Positions 62,950 through 64,000 of a stretch of 64,000 nucleotides of DNA are shown in pieces. Made by a program: the position numbers and the translations under genes. The stretch spans positions 10,440,501-10,504,500 of the forward strand of contig JAYKKI010000060.1 of assembly GCA_039881145.1 (NCBI GenBank), in the 5' to 3' direction. How positions within the stretch are numbered: the first letter of the stretch is position 1; each line of letters opens with the position of its first letter. The notes beneath the pieces were generated by a model. It was not told the DNA's origin. It made no database searches and saw only the letters and a list, made by a program, of their open reading frames with translations. The DNA comes from Druceiella hillmani (taxonomy: Eukaryota; Arthropoda; Insecta; Lepidoptera; Hepialidae).

Positions 62950-64000
62950 TCTCAATCCAAAATGATTAAAATTGTGGACCCGTAACACAAGGGAAAAACG
63001 GATGGACGGATGAAAGTTACGAAATTACCCAAATGAATTCTTTATTTCATCATGCGTTAACAAAGCAAACAACCATAGTCTACGTCATCGTTTTAATAAC
63101 AAATTATCCTAGTCAATTACAGATATTAACAATCATATTCCCAGCTGCAAAATTTTTTCCATTAGTTCATTTCAAATACAATAGGGAAATGTACGTTTTC
63201 TTCGTGTTACTAGAAGTTATTAAAGCAAACGGCACGTACATAATTAAGTGTGAGGGGAAAAGCGACCCCCTTTATTTACTATAACAATTGTACTGTGGGC
63301 GTGTGTTTCATTAAGCAGGTCGCCGTTTGTCACGCCCCCTTGCATTTGGGCTTACGTTTATCTATTCTGTACTCATTTTCAAAAAAAGCTTACGAATAGG
63401 CATAAAACGCTTGTAAAAATCAAAGAGTCCTTTATTATTTATAAAAATTGCGGTCAACGTTGTGGTGTATTACTGAAAGTATATTTGCTACCCTCTATTA
63501 TATAAGTGGAAGTTAAATTAATTACCGACGACTTAATGAAAATGAAAATAATGAATGTATGTTTATTATTATGTATAAAATAGTGATATATAATTTGTTT
63601 TCTGAAAGTTGTGGTTATTGAAAAACGGGTTTGGGAAAATATTTTTAGTCACATACAGTTATAATTGTGATTTGTTAATTAAAAGAATTATTTTTGTTAA
63701 CATTGTCGGTCAGAACAAATTCGCATATATGTAAATCTTAAAGCATGTCTTCTCGTTGGTTTCAAGGTACCTCAATGTCTTTAAATCAATTAATGTAATT
63801 GTTTACACTACTTGACACTGTAATTACTTTGAAATATTTTATAAATGGTTTCAATATAAAACAATTACTTAGCCCGTGGATTTAAATTAACACCAAACTT
63901 TAGTAAAGAGTAAGCGGTTTGCAAATAAAATAAATGCTTATAAACATAGTAGGATAACGTTATGTAAAGGATATTTACATCAGATTAAAGTCTTATGTAA
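62950..64000 (+). repeat. Plus copy of the long unit, cut by window end
   Basis: A copy of the unit in the same orientation as 18500-19450: block R copy f at 63200-63560, then a GGTTTGCAAATAAAATAAATG box at 63917 matching 19410-19440. 62980-63030 (GGATGGACGGATGAAAG) resembles the complement of 47310-47350. The unit continues outside the window. Confidence 0.7.
63200..63560 (+). repeat. Conserved block R, copy f
   Basis: Contains GTTTCATTAAGCAGGTCGC, CATTTGGGCTTACGTTTATC, AAAATTGCGGTCAACGTTG and ATTAATTACCGACGAC in the expected order. The distal frame is broken by a stop after VVVYY, another sign that block R is not kept as protein. Confidence 0.75.

Overview
This is AT-rich (about 70% A+T by eye), repeat-dominated eukaryotic DNA with almost no coding capacity. 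Decayed Tc1-type and Jockey-type transposon proteins, a probable Penelope-type fragment, foldback elements, long (AT)n arrays and an intronless nuclear tRNA-Pro gene all fit an animal genome, most likely an arthropod or other invertebrate. The sequence alone does not fix the species. I found no intact protein-coding gene. The one RNA gene I can defend is tRNA-Pro(AGG) at 55830-55901 on the minus strand.

Layout. 1-2200: AT-rich DNA holding a dead Tc1-like transposase (about 430-990, minus). 2200-6430: segment A, whose diverged direct duplicate A' lies at 58300-61570. A carries an (AT)n array and a 12-unit, 105-bp tandem repeat; A' carries a GT/GC array and only one diverged unit at the matching places. 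6900-9170: inverted match to 49730-51160. 9210-10410: decayed Jockey-type LINE on the minus strand. 10420-44700: a very large imperfect inverted repeat (left arm about 10.4-25.7 kb, right arm about 29.2-44.7 kb) with a 3.5-kb centre. The left side is itself two direct, partly reshuffled copies of one long unit. 44700-47260 and 51250-52740 are further minus-orientation pieces of that unit, and 62950-64000 is a plus-orientation piece running off the end. 53100-58300 looks mostly single copy and contains the tRNA, small tandem repeats, a hairpin and three AT arrays (53035-53098, 53553-53626, 56799-57021).

No gene network can be described. The interest is structural: repeated copies act as internal alignments, showing filled and empty transposon sites, a copy-specific palindrome that looks like a replication template switch, and amplification of a 105-bp unit from a single ancestral unit. 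A foldback element family with roughly 12-bp flanking direct repeats, about 260 bp long, is present in three complete-looking and two broken copies. Homologies described here were read by eye; arm borders are good to about 50-200 bp and identity values have not been computed.
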